Source of the DNA: Paludibacteraceae bacterium
Lineage (GTDB): Bacteria; Bacteroidota; Bacteroidia; Bacteroidales; Paludibacteraceae
Direction: 5' to 3'
DNA: 43,993 nucleotides
Assembly (NCBI GenBank): GCA_017546705.1
Contig: JAFYSB010000003.1
Span: 1 to 43,993, forward strand
Part shown: piece by piece, positions 5,523-13,205 of the stretch
How the letters are laid out: the number at the start of each line of letters is the position of its first letter
Position numbering within the stretch: position 1 is the stretch's first letter
The notes under the pieces: model-generated
The model's input: only the letters and a program-made list of their open reading frames with translations
What the model was told of the DNA's origin: nothing
Databases searched by the model: none
Position numbers and translations under genes: made by a program

Positions 5523-5861
5523 ATGTACGTACTATTAACTATTTTGATTGTAATTGCAGCAGTATTGCTCACCCTTTTGGTGTTGGTTCAAAACAGCAAG
5601 GGCGGCGGTTTGGCTGCTGGTTTCTCTAGCGGAAACCAAGTGATGGGTGCTCCTAAGACTGCTGACTTCTTGGAGAAAGCAAGTTGGACTTTGGCTGCTA
5701 TTATCATCGCATTGAGCATTCTCGCAGTTGGTTTCAACAAGAGCCAAAATGCGACTACAGAAGAAGGTAGTGCTATCACCGAGCAAGTGCAAGAAGCTTA
5801 CGAAGCTGAGCAAGCTGCTCAAGCAGTACCTGAGTTTGAGACTGAGGAAGTAGCAGAGTAA
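5523..5861 (+). CDS. secG: Protein translocase subunit SecG
   Basis: SecG is the small non-essential partner of SecY and SecE in the inner-membrane protein channel. The 112-residue protein has two membrane helices (about residues 2-22 and 54-74). Between them is the family segment LLVLVQNSKGGGLAAGFSSGNQVMGA, followed by TADFLEKASWTLA. The C-terminal tail is acidic and alanine-rich (EEGSAITEQVQEAYEAEQAAQA), typical of Bacteroidota SecG. It is monocistronic, with its own promoter and a strong terminator. Confidence 0.95.
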   Translation: MYVLLTILIVIAAVLLTLLVLVQNSKGGGLAAGFSSGNQVMGAPKTADFLEKASWTLAAIIIALSILAVGFNKSQNATTEEGSAITEQVQEAYEAEQAAQAVPEFETEEVAE

Positions 5862-5892
5862 TTCATTACTTTACAAACTACAAGAATCGAGA

Positions 5893-5925
5893 AAGGGCTA
5901 TGACGAATTTGTCATAGCCCTTTTC
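5893..5925 (+). terminator. Terminator of secG
   Basis: AAGGGCTATGAC, loop GAATTT, GTCATAGCCCTT, T-rich tail. The 12-bp stem is perfect. Confidence 0.9.
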
Positions 5926-5954
5926 TTATATCGTTGGGTTATGCCATAAACATA

Positions 5955-6004
5955 CAAAAAATCGCACATTTGCAAGTTTTACTTATGCAATGTGCGATTT
6001 TTCA
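5955..6004 (-). terminator. Terminator of the rnf operon
   Basis: AAAATCGCACATTTGCA at about 5958-5975 pairs with TGCAATGTGCGATTTT at 5986-6001. It lies just past the rnfA stop and, read on the minus strand, ends in a T run. Confidence 0.85.
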
Positions 6005-6023
6005 TTTAGTTAAGCGGAGAGGA

Positions 6024-6617
6024 TTATACCACGCCGCTGAAGCCCATGAATGCCATAGCCAAGAGGCCGGCGGTGAGGAGGGCAATAGGAGTACCTTGCA
6101 GCGCCTTAGGCACTTTAGCCAATGCCAATTGCTCGCGCATACCAGCGAACAATACCAATGCCAATGCAAAACCAATAGCTGTAGCGATAGCGAAAAGCAT
6201 ACCAGTCAATAAGCCAGGCTCTGCGCCCATAGGCAACTTATATGTACCACTAGCTACCATGATAGCCACACCCAACAAACAGCAGTTGGTCGTGATCAAT
6301 GGCAAGAACACACCCAAAGCTTGGTACAAGGATGGAGAGATTTTCTTGAGGATAATCTCAATCATCTGCACGAGGGCAGCAATCACCAAGATAAACAGGA
6401 TAGTTTGCAAGAAGCCCAAGCCCCATGCGTTCAAGAGTTGTTGCAAGAGGTAGGTCACCAATGTTGCCAATGTCATGACAAACAACACGGCAGCACCCAT
6501 ACCCAGCGCAGTATTGATTTTCTTACTTACGCCCAAGAATGGACAGATACCCAAGAACTGGCTCAATACGATATTATTTACGAATATCGCAGAGATAAAT
6601 ATCAGAAAATATACCAT
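6024..6617 (-). CDS. rnfA: Rnf complex subunit RnfA
   Basis: RnfA is an integral membrane subunit of the ferredoxin:NAD oxidoreductase, homologous to NqrE, and with RnfE it holds a buried iron-sulfur centre. The 197-residue length is normal. Family motifs are NNIVLSQFLGICPFLGVS at residues 14-31, where the cysteine is the conserved cluster ligand, and TNCCLLGVA near residue 109 with the second conserved cysteine. Six membrane helices alternate as expected. It is the last gene of the operon, 4 bp after rnfE, and is followed by a terminator. Confidence 0.96.
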   Translation of the reverse strand: MVYFLIFISAIFVNNIVLSQFLGICPFLGVSKKINTALGMGAAVLFVMTLATLVTYLLQQLLNAWGLGFLQTILFILVIAALVQMIEIILKKISPSLYQALGVFLPLITTNCCLLGVAIMVASGTYKLPMGAEPGLLTGMLFAIATAIGFALALVLFAGMREQLALAKVPKALQGTPIALLTAGLLAMAFMGFSGVV

Positions 6618-6621
6618 AATC

Positions 6622-7212
6622 TTATTTCTTCAAAAGTTTTTGTACCAATGCCATCAAGTAGCCCAATACGATGAACGCACCAGGAGCGAGCACGAAAATC
6701 AACATACCATAGGTCTCACTGTAGAGGTTCATGCCGAACAAGCTACCTGTACCAAGCAACTCACGCACTGCACCAATCAAAGTCAATGCCAATGAGAAGC
6801 CAAGACCCATACCCATACCGTCCAAAGCAGACAAGCCAACGGTGTTCTTAGCAGCGAATGCCTCAGCACGACCGAGTACGATACAGTTCACCACAATCAG
6901 TGGGATAAACAAACCAAGTACTTCATAAATAGCAGGCAGATAAGCTTGCATCAGGAGTTGTACCATAGTCACGAAAGTAGCAATCACCACGATAAACGCA
7001 GGGATACGCACTTTGTCTGGAATCAAATTCTTCAAGAGCGAAATCACCACATTCGAGCAGATAAGCACGAAAGTAGTAGCGAGTCCCATGGACATACCAT
7101 TGATAGCAGAAGTGGTAGTCGCCAAGGTAGGACACATACCCAACACGAGAGCGAATACTGGGTTCTCGCGCAAGATACCGTTCAATACGGTGTTTAATGC
7201 TTTATTTTTCAT
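6622..7212 (-). CDS. rnfE: Rnf complex subunit RnfE
   Basis: RnfE is an integral membrane subunit homologous to NqrD. The 196 residues include NPVFALVLGMCPTLATTTSAINGM near the N-terminus, with the conserved Cys, and VNCIVLGRAEAFA around residue 108, with the second Cys. Its ATG overlaps the rnfG stop codon (ATGA at 7212-7209). A near-perfect Shine-Dalgarno sequence (AAGGAGG, minus strand 7225-7219) lies six bases before the ATG, which is unusual in this genome. Confidence 0.96.
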   Translation of the reverse strand: MKNKALNTVLNGILRENPVFALVLGMCPTLATTTSAINGMSMGLATTFVLICSNVVISLLKNLIPDKVRIPAFIVVIATFVTMVQLLMQAYLPAIYEVLGLFIPLIVVNCIVLGRAEAFAAKNTVGLSALDGMGMGLGFSLALTLIGAVRELLGTGSLFGMNLYSETYGMLIFVLAPGAFIVLGYLMALVQKLLKK

Positions 7213-7931
7213 TGTTGGCCTCCTTCCTGAACATTATTGTTTTTACAACGACCACGTTCTTTGCAGTTTTTTCTACCAGTAGTATCTTCTTCAACTACCA
7301 CGTTTTCCTCATGTAATTGTGTTGCACTACTCAATGAATCGATTGGCATTGGTTGTTGTGCAATACCGTTATATGCTTTTACTACTACTTCAAGGAACGC
7401 GCGCGAGGTGATGGTTGATGCAGTGATAGCATCCACATCGCCGCCGTCTTTGCTAACGCTGAAGTTGGTAGTAGCAGGGTTCTTACCAAGGATGTTGGAT
7501 TTTGGTTTGTCAGGGTTGCAGAACCATGTGCTCATCAGTGCACCCAGACCTGGGGTCTCGGCTTGCTCCAATACCACATAGCGAACCACATCGCCTACAT
7601 TATTGAAACCTACCATCAAGCGGAAGGTGCCGCCGAATGGCATGTTTTGGTTGCCCTCGGTGCTTGCCTCTACGGCAGTACCGATCCACTCTTCGCCTAC
7701 ATATGCTTTGTAGAGAGTCACACCATTGCTCTGTTCTGCCTCAGCGATGCGGATGTCGCCTTCTACCTCTGGGAGCACTTGCATGATAGCGCTTTGTTGC
7801 TTCTCAGTCATTGCTGCAGCGATAGGGTCTTTGGTCAGCATATATACGCCAGCCAAAGCAGCCGCAGCCACCAACGCGATGAGCGTCAGCGATAGCAACA
7901 TATTCTTAAATGAACTTTGTAATTTTGCCAT
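7209..7931 (-). CDS. rnfG: Rnf complex subunit RnfG (flavinylated)
   Basis: RnfG carries covalent FMN on the periplasmic side and passes electrons in the Rnf chain. The 240-residue protein has an N-terminal membrane anchor (about residues 10-30) and an FMN-binding domain. The flavinylation site is VDAITASTITSRAF, a variant of the (S/T)GATxTS consensus, with the Thr before ITS as the likely FMN acceptor. The start is placed at MAKLQSSF (ATG 7931), because AAGGAGGA lies 7 nt before it; the longer frame from 7967 would overlap rnfD. The last 40 residues are acidic, then basic and Cys/Asn-rich, a lineage-specific tail. Its stop overlaps the rnfE start. Confidence 0.95.
   Translation of the reverse strand: MAKLQSSFKNMLLSLTLIALVAAAALAGVYMLTKDPIAAAMTEKQQSAIMQVLPEVEGDIRIAEAEQSNGVTLYKAYVGEEWIGTAVEASTEGNQNMPFGGTFRLMVGFNNVGDVVRYVVLEQAETPGLGALMSTWFCNPDKPKSNILGKNPATTNFSVSKDGGDVDAITASTITSRAFLEVVVKAYNGIAQQPMPIDSLSSATQLHEENVVVEEDTTGRKNCKERGRCKNNNVQEGGQQ
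7219..7225 (-). promoter_or_regulatory. Shine-Dalgarno site of rnfE
   Basis: AAGGAGG followed by a 6-nt spacer and ATG. It lies within the 3' end of rnfG. Confidence 0.75.
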
Positions 7932-7938
7932 AGTCTTG

Positions 7939-7946
7939 TCCTCCTT
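7939..7946 (-). promoter_or_regulatory. Shine-Dalgarno site of rnfG
   Basis: AAGGAGGA 7 nt before the ATG at 7931. It overlaps the rnfD stop codon (TAAGGAGGA), implying coupled translation. Confidence 0.8.
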
Positions 7947-8943
7947 ATGCTTTCTTTTTCTCGCCAAAGCGTTTTGGGCGAATGAGGTTCAACAATGGTG
8001 CACAGGCATTCATGATGAGGATAGCGAATGACATACCTTCTGGGTAAGCACCCCAAGTACGGATCACCATCACAATCACACCGATACCCACACCGAAGAT
8101 CAGTTTACCGCAGTTGCTCATAGGTGAGGTCACATAGTCAGTTGCCATGAACCATGCACCCAGCATCATACCACCGGTGCAGAGGCTGAGCATTACATAC
8201 TCACCTGTAGCCACGCTCTCAGGCAATAGACCAGCCCAGCCTGTTACCGCAGCAAAGAGTGCCACAGTAGCCATGATGCTCACAGGGATATGCCATGTAA
8301 TCACGCGAGTAGCAATGAGGAAGATACCGCCTGCGAGCAAGAGCAATGCGCTCACCTCGCCAAGACTGCCACCCATCTTACCGATGAGAATATCCCACAT
8401 CTCTGGCACTGCACTCATCATACTGTCGCTGCCCGTGAGAGCCACTTTCATGGCTGCAAGAGGAGTAGCACCAGTAGCGGCATCTACATAAGAAGTAGCA
8501 AAACCTTGTGGCACTGGCCATGTGGTCATCTGAGCAGGGAAAGAGATCAAGAGGAACACACGACCCACAAGAGCAGGGTTGAAGATGTTTTGTCCCAAGC
8601 CACCGAAACTCATTTTCGCTACGCCGATAGCCACCAAGGCACCGATAATAACAATCCACCAAGGCAAGTTGCTTGGCAAGTTGAATGCCAACAACAAACC
8701 GGTCAATACGGCAGAGAGGTCGCCGATAGTAGATTTTTGTTTCAAGATATATTTCGCAATCAGCCACTCAAACAGCACGCATGCCGCTACGCTGATAGCG
8801 GTGGTGATCAATGCACCCCAACCAAATTGCCATACGCTGACTGCGTAAGCTGGCAACAGGGCGATAATCACCAACAGCATATTTTTCCGCACGCTATCAC
8901 CGCTATGGAAGTGTGGTGCGGGAGATACTATAAATTGTTTCAT
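7945..8943 (-). CDS. rnfD: Rnf complex subunit RnfD (flavinylated)
   Basis: RnfD is an integral membrane subunit homologous to NqrB, with covalent FMN. The product has 332 residues. The N-terminus SPAPHFHSGDSVRKNML is typical. The FMN attachment motif is AATGATPLAAM near residue 155 with Thr as acceptor. About eight to ten membrane helices are seen, and GGLGQNIFNPALVGR is a strongly conserved loop. It lies between rnfC, separated by about 110 bp of repeat, and rnfG, which begins 13 bp after its stop. Confidence 0.96.
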   Translation of the reverse strand: MKQFIVSPAPHFHSGDSVRKNMLLVIIALLPAYAVSVWQFGWGALITTAISVAACVLFEWLIAKYILKQKSTIGDLSAVLTGLLLAFNLPSNLPWWIVIIGALVAIGVAKMSFGGLGQNIFNPALVGRVFLLISFPAQMTTWPVPQGFATSYVDAATGATPLAAMKVALTGSDSMMSAVPEMWDILIGKMGGSLGEVSALLLLAGGIFLIATRVITWHIPVSIMATVALFAAVTGWAGLLPESVATGEYVMLSLCTGGMMLGAWFMATDYVTSPMSNCGKLIFGVGIGVIVMVIRTWGAYPEGMSFAILIMNACAPLLNLIRPKRFGEKKKA

Positions 8944-8957
8944 AATCGTTTTATTTT

Positions 8958-9053
8958 TGAGTCAGGAATCAGGAGTCAGGAATAAAGACTTATTACTTTC
9001 ATCTGATCAGGCGTTGCTGATTTGTCTTGGCTCTTGGTTCCTTGTTCTTTATT
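8958..9053. repeat. CAGGAATC/TTGGTTCC inverted repeat between rnfC and rnfD
   Basis: The left part is built of GAGTCAGGAATC-type words ending AATAAAGAC; the right part runs GTCTTGGCTCTTGGTTCC then TTGTTCTTTATTC. The two halves are complementary in blocks. The right end abuts the rnfC stop codon at 9054. Relatives lie at 31636-31705, at 18016-18112 within a gene and at 33072-33102 within priA. Confidence 0.75.
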
Positions 9054-10391
9054 CTATTTAGCAGCTCTGCTGCGGATGATTCCTCCTACTTTCGCTTTAC
9101 CCATGCGTACATAGTCGAGCAATGGCAAGTGACTTGGGCAGGTGAATTGGCAGCAACCGCACTCGATACAGTCCATGATGTTGTGATCCTCCATCTCGTC
9201 CCACATGCTGTGCCATGCTTGTTTGCTGAGGAGCCATGGTTCGAGACCCATTGGACAAGCGCCTACGCACTTACCGCAGCGAACGCAGTTAGTAATCTCC
9301 TCACGCATACTCTCTGCCTCTGGCAAGAACAGCAGACCGCTCACACGCTTGTTGCTAGGCATATCAATATTGCTCATTGCGCGACCCATCATAGGGCCAC
9401 CGCCAATGACTTTACCTGTATCTTCAGGCACGCCACCTGCCAATGCTACCACCTCAGTCAATGGGGTACCGAAGCGCACATCGTAGTTGCCTGGCTTAGC
9501 CAAACTCTTACCTGTGACGGTCATCACGCGAGAGATAAGTGGTTTGTTCTTTTGAACGGCCTCATATACGGCATAGATAGTTGCCACGTTATCCACCACA
9601 GCGCCTACCTCGATTGGCAGTGCACCACTTGGTACTTGGCGACGGATACATGCGTCAATGAGTTGTTTCTCACCACCTTGTGGGTACTTCAGCTTCAATG
9701 CTTTCACCTCGATGCCAAGCACCTTGCTTGCAAGGGCAGTCATGTGCTGGATAGCGTCAGGTTTGTTGGCCTCGATACCGATAATCGCTTTTGGGATATT
9801 GAGCGCACGCATCAGCAGTTGAATACCGATGATGATCTCCTCGCCCTTCTCCAGCATCAACTGGTGGTCGCAAGTGAGATATGGCTCGCACTCTACACCG
9901 TTCACGATCAGCACCTCTGCGGTCTTGCCTGGAGGAGGCATGAGTTTTACGTGGGTTGGGAAACATGCGCCACCTAAACCTACGATACCTGCCTCTTGCA
10001 CCTTGTCAATGATGGCTTTTGGTTCGTAGTCTAATTTGCGAACGATGTCATTGCTGCGATCAATAGTCTCAAGCCACTCATCGCCCTCCACATCCATGAA
10101 GATGGCAGGCATTTTCATACCCCATGCATCGATGGTAGTGTCAATCTTGGTGATGGTACCGCTAAAAGGCGCGTGAATATTCGCACTTACAAAGCCACCT
10201 GCCTTGGCGATCAACTCACCTACTTTCACTTTCTGTCCTTTCTCTACAACTGCTTGTGCAGGCGCACCGATGTGTTGCACCAAAGGAATGATTGCCTTCG
10301 CTGGCAATGGGCACTCGGTGATAGGTTGATGAACAGAATATTGCTTATTATCATGTGGATGTACTCCACCTATACGGAATGTCGATTTCAT
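9054..10391 (-). CDS. rnfC: Rnf complex subunit RnfC
   Basis: RnfC is the peripheral NADH-binding subunit with FMN and two [4Fe-4S] clusters. The 445 residues contain an N-terminal RnfC barrel-sandwich domain (residues 1-110), a Complex I 51-kDa-like nucleotide and FMN domain with GIVGLGGACFPTHVKL near residue 131 and GVECEPYLTCDHQL, an SLBB domain near 250-330, and two ferredoxin motifs CVRCGKCVGACPMGLEP and CIECGCCQFTCPSHLPL. It lacks the long C-terminal repeat tail of the enterobacterial protein. Its ATG overlaps the rnfB stop (ATGA), and AGGAGG lies 7 nt upstream. Confidence 0.97.
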   Translation of the reverse strand: MKSTFRIGGVHPHDNKQYSVHQPITECPLPAKAIIPLVQHIGAPAQAVVEKGQKVKVGELIAKAGGFVSANIHAPFSGTITKIDTTIDAWGMKMPAIFMDVEGDEWLETIDRSNDIVRKLDYEPKAIIDKVQEAGIVGLGGACFPTHVKLMPPPGKTAEVLIVNGVECEPYLTCDHQLMLEKGEEIIIGIQLLMRALNIPKAIIGIEANKPDAIQHMTALASKVLGIEVKALKLKYPQGGEKQLIDACIRRQVPSGALPIEVGAVVDNVATIYAVYEAVQKNKPLISRVMTVTGKSLAKPGNYDVRFGTPLTEVVALAGGVPEDTGKVIGGGPMMGRAMSNIDMPSNKRVSGLLFLPEAESMREEITNCVRCGKCVGACPMGLEPWLLSKQAWHSMWDEMEDHNIMDCIECGCCQFTCPSHLPLLDYVRMGKAKVGGIIRSRAAK

Positions 10392-11317
10392 GCCTTTGCC
10401 TCCTCTCCTTCAACCTTTGAAACTTTTAAAACTTCTGAAACCTTTTCAACTGGTTGCTCTGCAACCTTTGGTGCTGCTGGCGCTTCTGCCTTTGGTTTGC
10501 GTGGAGGGAAGTTCACAGCATGGATCGCTCCTGTTGGACACGCATCCTCGCACTTGCGGCACAGACGGCACTTGTTGTAGTCGATGTATGCCAAGTTGTT
10601 CTCAATGGTGATTGCATCAAACTCGCAAACTTTTTGGCACTTGCTACAACCGATACAAGCATTCGTACATGCCTTGCGTGCTACAGCGCCTTTGTCTTTG
10701 TTGACGCACATCACTACCATGCGACGGCTCTTAGGACCTTTCTTGCGCAGCTCAATGATGTTGCGTGGACATGCGCTAACGCACTTGCCGCAGCTAGTAC
10801 ATTTCTCGTCATCCACCTCTGGCAAACCTGTCTCAGGGTTCATGTGGATAGCGTCGAACTCGCAAGCTGCCACACAGTCGCCACAACCCAAACAACCGAA
10901 CGGACAAGCCGACTCACCTACATAGCAGTTATGCAGGATTTGGCAGCTCTTAGCACCGTCGTAGATGCTTGTTTTTGGTCGTGCTTCACACGTACCGTTG
11001 CAGCGAACTACTGCTACTTTGGGGTCGATGTTTCCGACCGCCATTCCTAGGATCTCACCTACAGTCTTCATCGTAGGTGCACCGCCTACAGGGCAGAGAA
11101 GTCCATCGAGTGAGTCTGCTTTGACGCAGCCTTCGGCAAAAGCGCGACAACCAGCAAAACCGCAACCACCGCAGTTAGCGCCAGGCAATGCCTCTTGCAC
11201 TTCATCGATGCGTGGATCTTCTTCTACCTTGAACTTTTGGGCAACCAGGTATAGTAGCACCGCTGCCACCAATCCCGTCACGCCCAAAACGGCTAAAGAA
11301 ATCAGAATTAAATTCAT
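10388..11317 (-). CDS. rnfB: Rnf complex subunit RnfB (ferredoxin-type electron entry)
   Basis: RnfB takes electrons from reduced ferredoxin. The 309-residue protein has an N-terminal membrane anchor (residues 1-25), then the four-cysteine cluster motif CGGCGFAGCRAFAEGC with a later LLCPVGG. Cys-rich segments follow: CEARPKTSIYDGAKSC; CPFGCLGCGDCVAACEF; CTSCGKCVSACP; CIGCSKCQKVCEF; and CRLCRKCEDACPTGAIH. These suggest several [4Fe-4S] clusters. The tail (residues 272-309) is Lys/Pro/Ala/Glu-rich and low in complexity. About 180 bp of inverted-repeat sequence separates it from rseC, with no promoter box seen, so it is likely read from the rseC promoter. Confidence 0.97.
   Translation of the reverse strand: MNLILISLAVLGVTGLVAAVLLYLVAQKFKVEEDPRIDEVQEALPGANCGGCGFAGCRAFAEGCVKADSLDGLLCPVGGAPTMKTVGEILGMAVGNIDPKVAVVRCNGTCEARPKTSIYDGAKSCQILHNCYVGESACPFGCLGCGDCVAACEFDAIHMNPETGLPEVDDEKCTSCGKCVSACPRNIIELRKKGPKSRRMVVMCVNKDKGAVARKACTNACIGCSKCQKVCEFDAITIENNLAYIDYNKCRLCRKCEDACPTGAIHAVNFPPRKPKAEAPAAPKVAEQPVEKVSEVLKVSKVEGEEAKA
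10399..10404 (-). promoter_or_regulatory. Shine-Dalgarno site of rnfC
   Basis: AGGAGG with a 7-nt spacer to the ATG at 10391, inside the 3' end of rnfB. A second AAGGAG lies a few bases further upstream. Confidence 0.75.
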
Positions 11318-11356
11318 TGTGTTTTTATAATTTAGTTTTTATTGATCGTTTCACTC

Positions 11357-11494
11357 TTAGATCACTGCGTTGTTAGACCATTTCATTGTTAGATCGTTCG
11401 CTTTGCTCCTGTTAGATTTCTTAGTCCAACAGCCGCCTCGCGGCGGTCTAACAGGCGAAGCCGGTCTAACTTCTAACAGCCCATAGGGCGGTCT
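11357..11494. repeat. TTAGACCG inverted-repeat mosaic, copy R2
   Basis: Forward modules (TTAGATCAC, GTTAGACCA, GTTAGATCG, GTTAGATTT) occupy 11357-11420. Inverse modules (GCGGTCTAAC, CCGGTCTAAC, TCTAACAGC, GCGGTCT) occupy 11440-11494. The element fills the rseC-rnfB spacer and ends two bases before the rseC stop codon. Confidence 0.85.
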
Positions 11495-11496
11495 CT

Positions 11497-11913
11497 TTAC
11501 GCTCGCTTGCGAGCCGTAAAAGAAAACTCTTTTTGCAGCTTATCTTTGAACATGCCTAGCACGAGGTAGTAGAGTGCCATGGCGCAGAGTGCTACTGTAC
11601 CGAGTATCTCCTCGCGTATAGCCCAGATTGCATTGCCTACCAGCATTACCGCCAGCATCACAAAGAATGGCAGCAAGTACGCGAGTACCACGGCTTTCCA
11701 TCCCATCTTCTGCTGTACCATCACTTCCACTTCATTGCCCACAGCCCATTGCTCATCGTCTAAAAGAACAACGGTCATCTCTTTCTCCGCGCTTTCTGCG
11801 CTGGCGCACATGGCTTTGGCTTTGCATGCTGCACATGCACTTGTTTGCACGATGCGCACGAGTGCGGTGCCATCCTCATTCAACCCGATTATTATGCCGT
11901 CATGTTTGATCAT
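11497..11913 (-). CDS. rseC: RseC/MucC family positive regulator, head of the rnf operon
   Basis: The product has 138 residues. The N-terminal domain (MIKHDGIIIGLNEDGTALVRIVQTSACAACKAKAMC) has the conserved Cys cluster C-x2-C-x5-C, two membrane helices follow at about 78-100 and 106-126, and the tail is basic. RseC/RsxC-type proteins are linked to SoxR reduction and Rnf function, and an rseC gene at the head of rnf operons is the usual Bacteroidota arrangement. The start at 11913 is chosen because the longer frame (to 11970) begins upstream of the -7 box at 11947-11940. Confidence 0.88.
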   Translation of the reverse strand: MIKHDGIIIGLNEDGTALVRIVQTSACAACKAKAMCASAESAEKEMTVVLLDDEQWAVGNEVEVMVQQKMGWKAVVLAYLLPFFVMLAVMLVGNAIWAIREEILGTVALCAMALYYLVLGMFKDKLQKEFSFTARKRA

Positions 11914-11939
11914 TTTCCTTTTGCTCTGCAAAAAACGCG

Positions 11940-11947
11940 CAAAGGTA
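11940..11947 (-). promoter_or_regulatory. Promoter of rseC-rnfBCDGEA
   Basis: TACCTTTG on the minus strand, 26 bp before the rseC ATG. It is the only clear promoter box found for the seven-gene run. Confidence 0.75.
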
Positions 11948-12056
11948 GTGATTTTTTTACATATGTGCAAATAAAATCAGAGATTTTTCTTAGGAGTTAT
12001 ATCAAACTTTGTAATTAGGGATAAGTTGGAGAGTATTAATAATCTGGTTATATGAC

Positions 12057-12090
12057 AAAAAAAGCCATCTATGATGTAAATATAGATGGC
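12057..12090 (-). terminator. Terminator of the small membrane protein gene
   Basis: GCCATCTAT (12064-12072) pairs with ATAGATGGC (12082-12090). The A run 12057-12063 is a T run on the minus strand. Confidence 0.85.
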
Positions 12091-12116
12091 AATTAGCTAT
12101 TTAGCGAGATAGGTAA

Positions 12117-12515
12117 TTATTTCTTATTTATAAGTTTGCAACCTAAAAAGCCAGCGATTAAACTAATGAGGCATAATGCGATGCAGGAAATCATAATCAT
12201 TATAGCTGCGCCAGGAAAAAGCAATCCGCGGAATAAAAGTCCAATAGCAAATAGAATAACAAAAACCAATGCACTTATTTCTGTGTGTAGCAAGTGCTTA
12301 GCAACACAATTTCCATTACCTTTCAATGCTCCGTATTTAGGAACATAGCAGAGCATCAAAATGGACTGAATTACAAGTAGGATAGGAGTGACAATTGTAC
12401 TCAACAAATCACCTACAGGCCAATGTAGTGCTTTAAACATAAATGCTATAAAACCAATAGCAACTACAATGCTCGCAGTAATGCAAAGCAATCTAAGAAA
12501 TGATTCTTTTTTCAT
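12117..12515 (-). CDS. Small four-helix membrane protein, GldL-like motif
   Basis: The 132-residue protein has four hydrophobic helices (about 9-30, 38-58, 74-95 and 100-125) and a basic end (CKLINKK). The sequence FMFKALHWPVGDLL at the end of helix 1 resembles the K-x-x-HWPG motif found at the N-terminus of GldL and in many small Bacteroidota membrane proteins. Nothing points to a reaction. The gene is AT-rich compared with the rnf genes and has a leader of about 220 nt containing a motif shared with the structured RNAs in this window. Confidence 0.6.
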   Translation of the reverse strand: MKKESFLRLLCITASIVVAIGFIAFMFKALHWPVGDLLSTIVTPILLVIQSILMLCYVPKYGALKGNGNCVAKHLLHTEISALVFVILFAIGLLFRGLLFPGAAIMIMISCIALCLISLIAGFLGCKLINKK

Positions 12516-12740
12516 TGTTGTTTGTTATTAAATTGAATTCGCCTACTCTTTGTCGGATTTTCGGCTTACTCCGTTGGTTAATTATTTTGATTTTTATTTT
12601 GTTGTTTTAACTTCGTATATATGTATAAAAAGGTTTATAACGCTATATTAAATATGTCGAGCAACGGTATCGTTGCGGGTTAGTTACGCTTCTATCTGTT
12701 CGATTAAAAAAGCTTGTAGGTGTTTGTTTATTTCATGCTG
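12516..12740 (-). other. Long leader C with the GACATATTTAA motif
   Basis: The segment from the promoter (12748-12741) to the ATG at 12515 has no ORF of note. Read on the minus strand it has a GCAACG-ATAC-CGTTGC hairpin immediately followed by GACATATTTAATATAGCGTT (12658 downward). This closely resembles 834-853 of RNA A (GACATATTTAAATAGCGTTT) and 37774-37793 of RNA B. The rest is AT-rich and not obviously alignable. Confidence 0.45.
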
Positions 12741-12748
12741 CAAAGATA
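12741..12748 (-). promoter_or_regulatory. Promoter of the small membrane protein gene
   Basis: TATCTTTG on the minus strand, followed by GCAGC as in RNA A. Confidence 0.7.
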
Positions 12749-12811
12749 CAACATTTTCTCAATATACGCAAGTAAATACGTACAAAACTTGCATATTCAA
12801 AAAAAATAAAG

Positions 12812-12819
12812 TACTTTTG
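12812..12819 (+). promoter_or_regulatory. Promoter of the winged-helix gene
   Basis: TACTTTTG, 23 bp before the ATG at 12843. Confidence 0.65.
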
Positions 12820-12842
12820 TCCCGTCAAATTACCCATCTTTG

Positions 12843-13172
12843 ATGAAATATCGTTTTGCTGACATAGTCATAGACACGTCTTCGCATTGTGTGATGCGTC
12901 GTGCGCAGGTTGTGCGGCTGACCAATATCGAGTTTCGTTTGCTCGAATACTTGGCGCAAAACGCCGACCATATCTGCTCGCGCGAGGATGTCTTGAATAG
13001 TGTTTGGGGACAGCAATTTCAGTACGACACGGGCACGATAGATGTGCATCTCCATTCCTTGCGTCGTAAGTTGGGTTTTGCTTTCTCTAGTTTCTGGTCT
13101 ATCCTCGAATTATTCCAACAGGAGAAGCGTGTAGAGCGTGGTTGGTTTCCCAAAAATCCCAAACGGAAATAG
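12843..13172 (+). CDS. Stand-alone OmpR-type winged-helix protein
   Basis: The product has 109 residues from the ATG at 12843. YRFADIVIDTSSHCVMR and VVRLTNIEFRLLEYLAQNADHICSREDVLNSVWG are the N-terminal sheet and first helices of the OmpR/PhoB DNA-binding domain. DTGTIDVHLHSLRRKLG is the recognition helix. The receiver domain that normally precedes it is absent. The usual wing (TVRGVGYRL) is replaced by a divergent FSSFWSILELFQQEKRVERGWFPKNPKRK. It is probably a DNA-binding regulator without its own phosphorylation input; it could also be a truncated response regulator. Its target is unknown. Confidence 0.7.
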   Translation: MKYRFADIVIDTSSHCVMRRAQVVRLTNIEFRLLEYLAQNADHICSREDVLNSVWGQQFQYDTGTIDVHLHSLRRKLGFAFSSFWSILELFQQEKRVERGWFPKNPKRK

Positions 13173-13205
13173 GTTTTGATTGGTAATTTTTATACGGATG
13201 ATCTC

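Noticed and set aside
9027-9977. 316-codon plus-strand open frame across rnfC
   Set aside because: Antisense to a clear RnfC with ferredoxin motifs; rich in His, Trp and Cys as expected for a reversed coding sequence.
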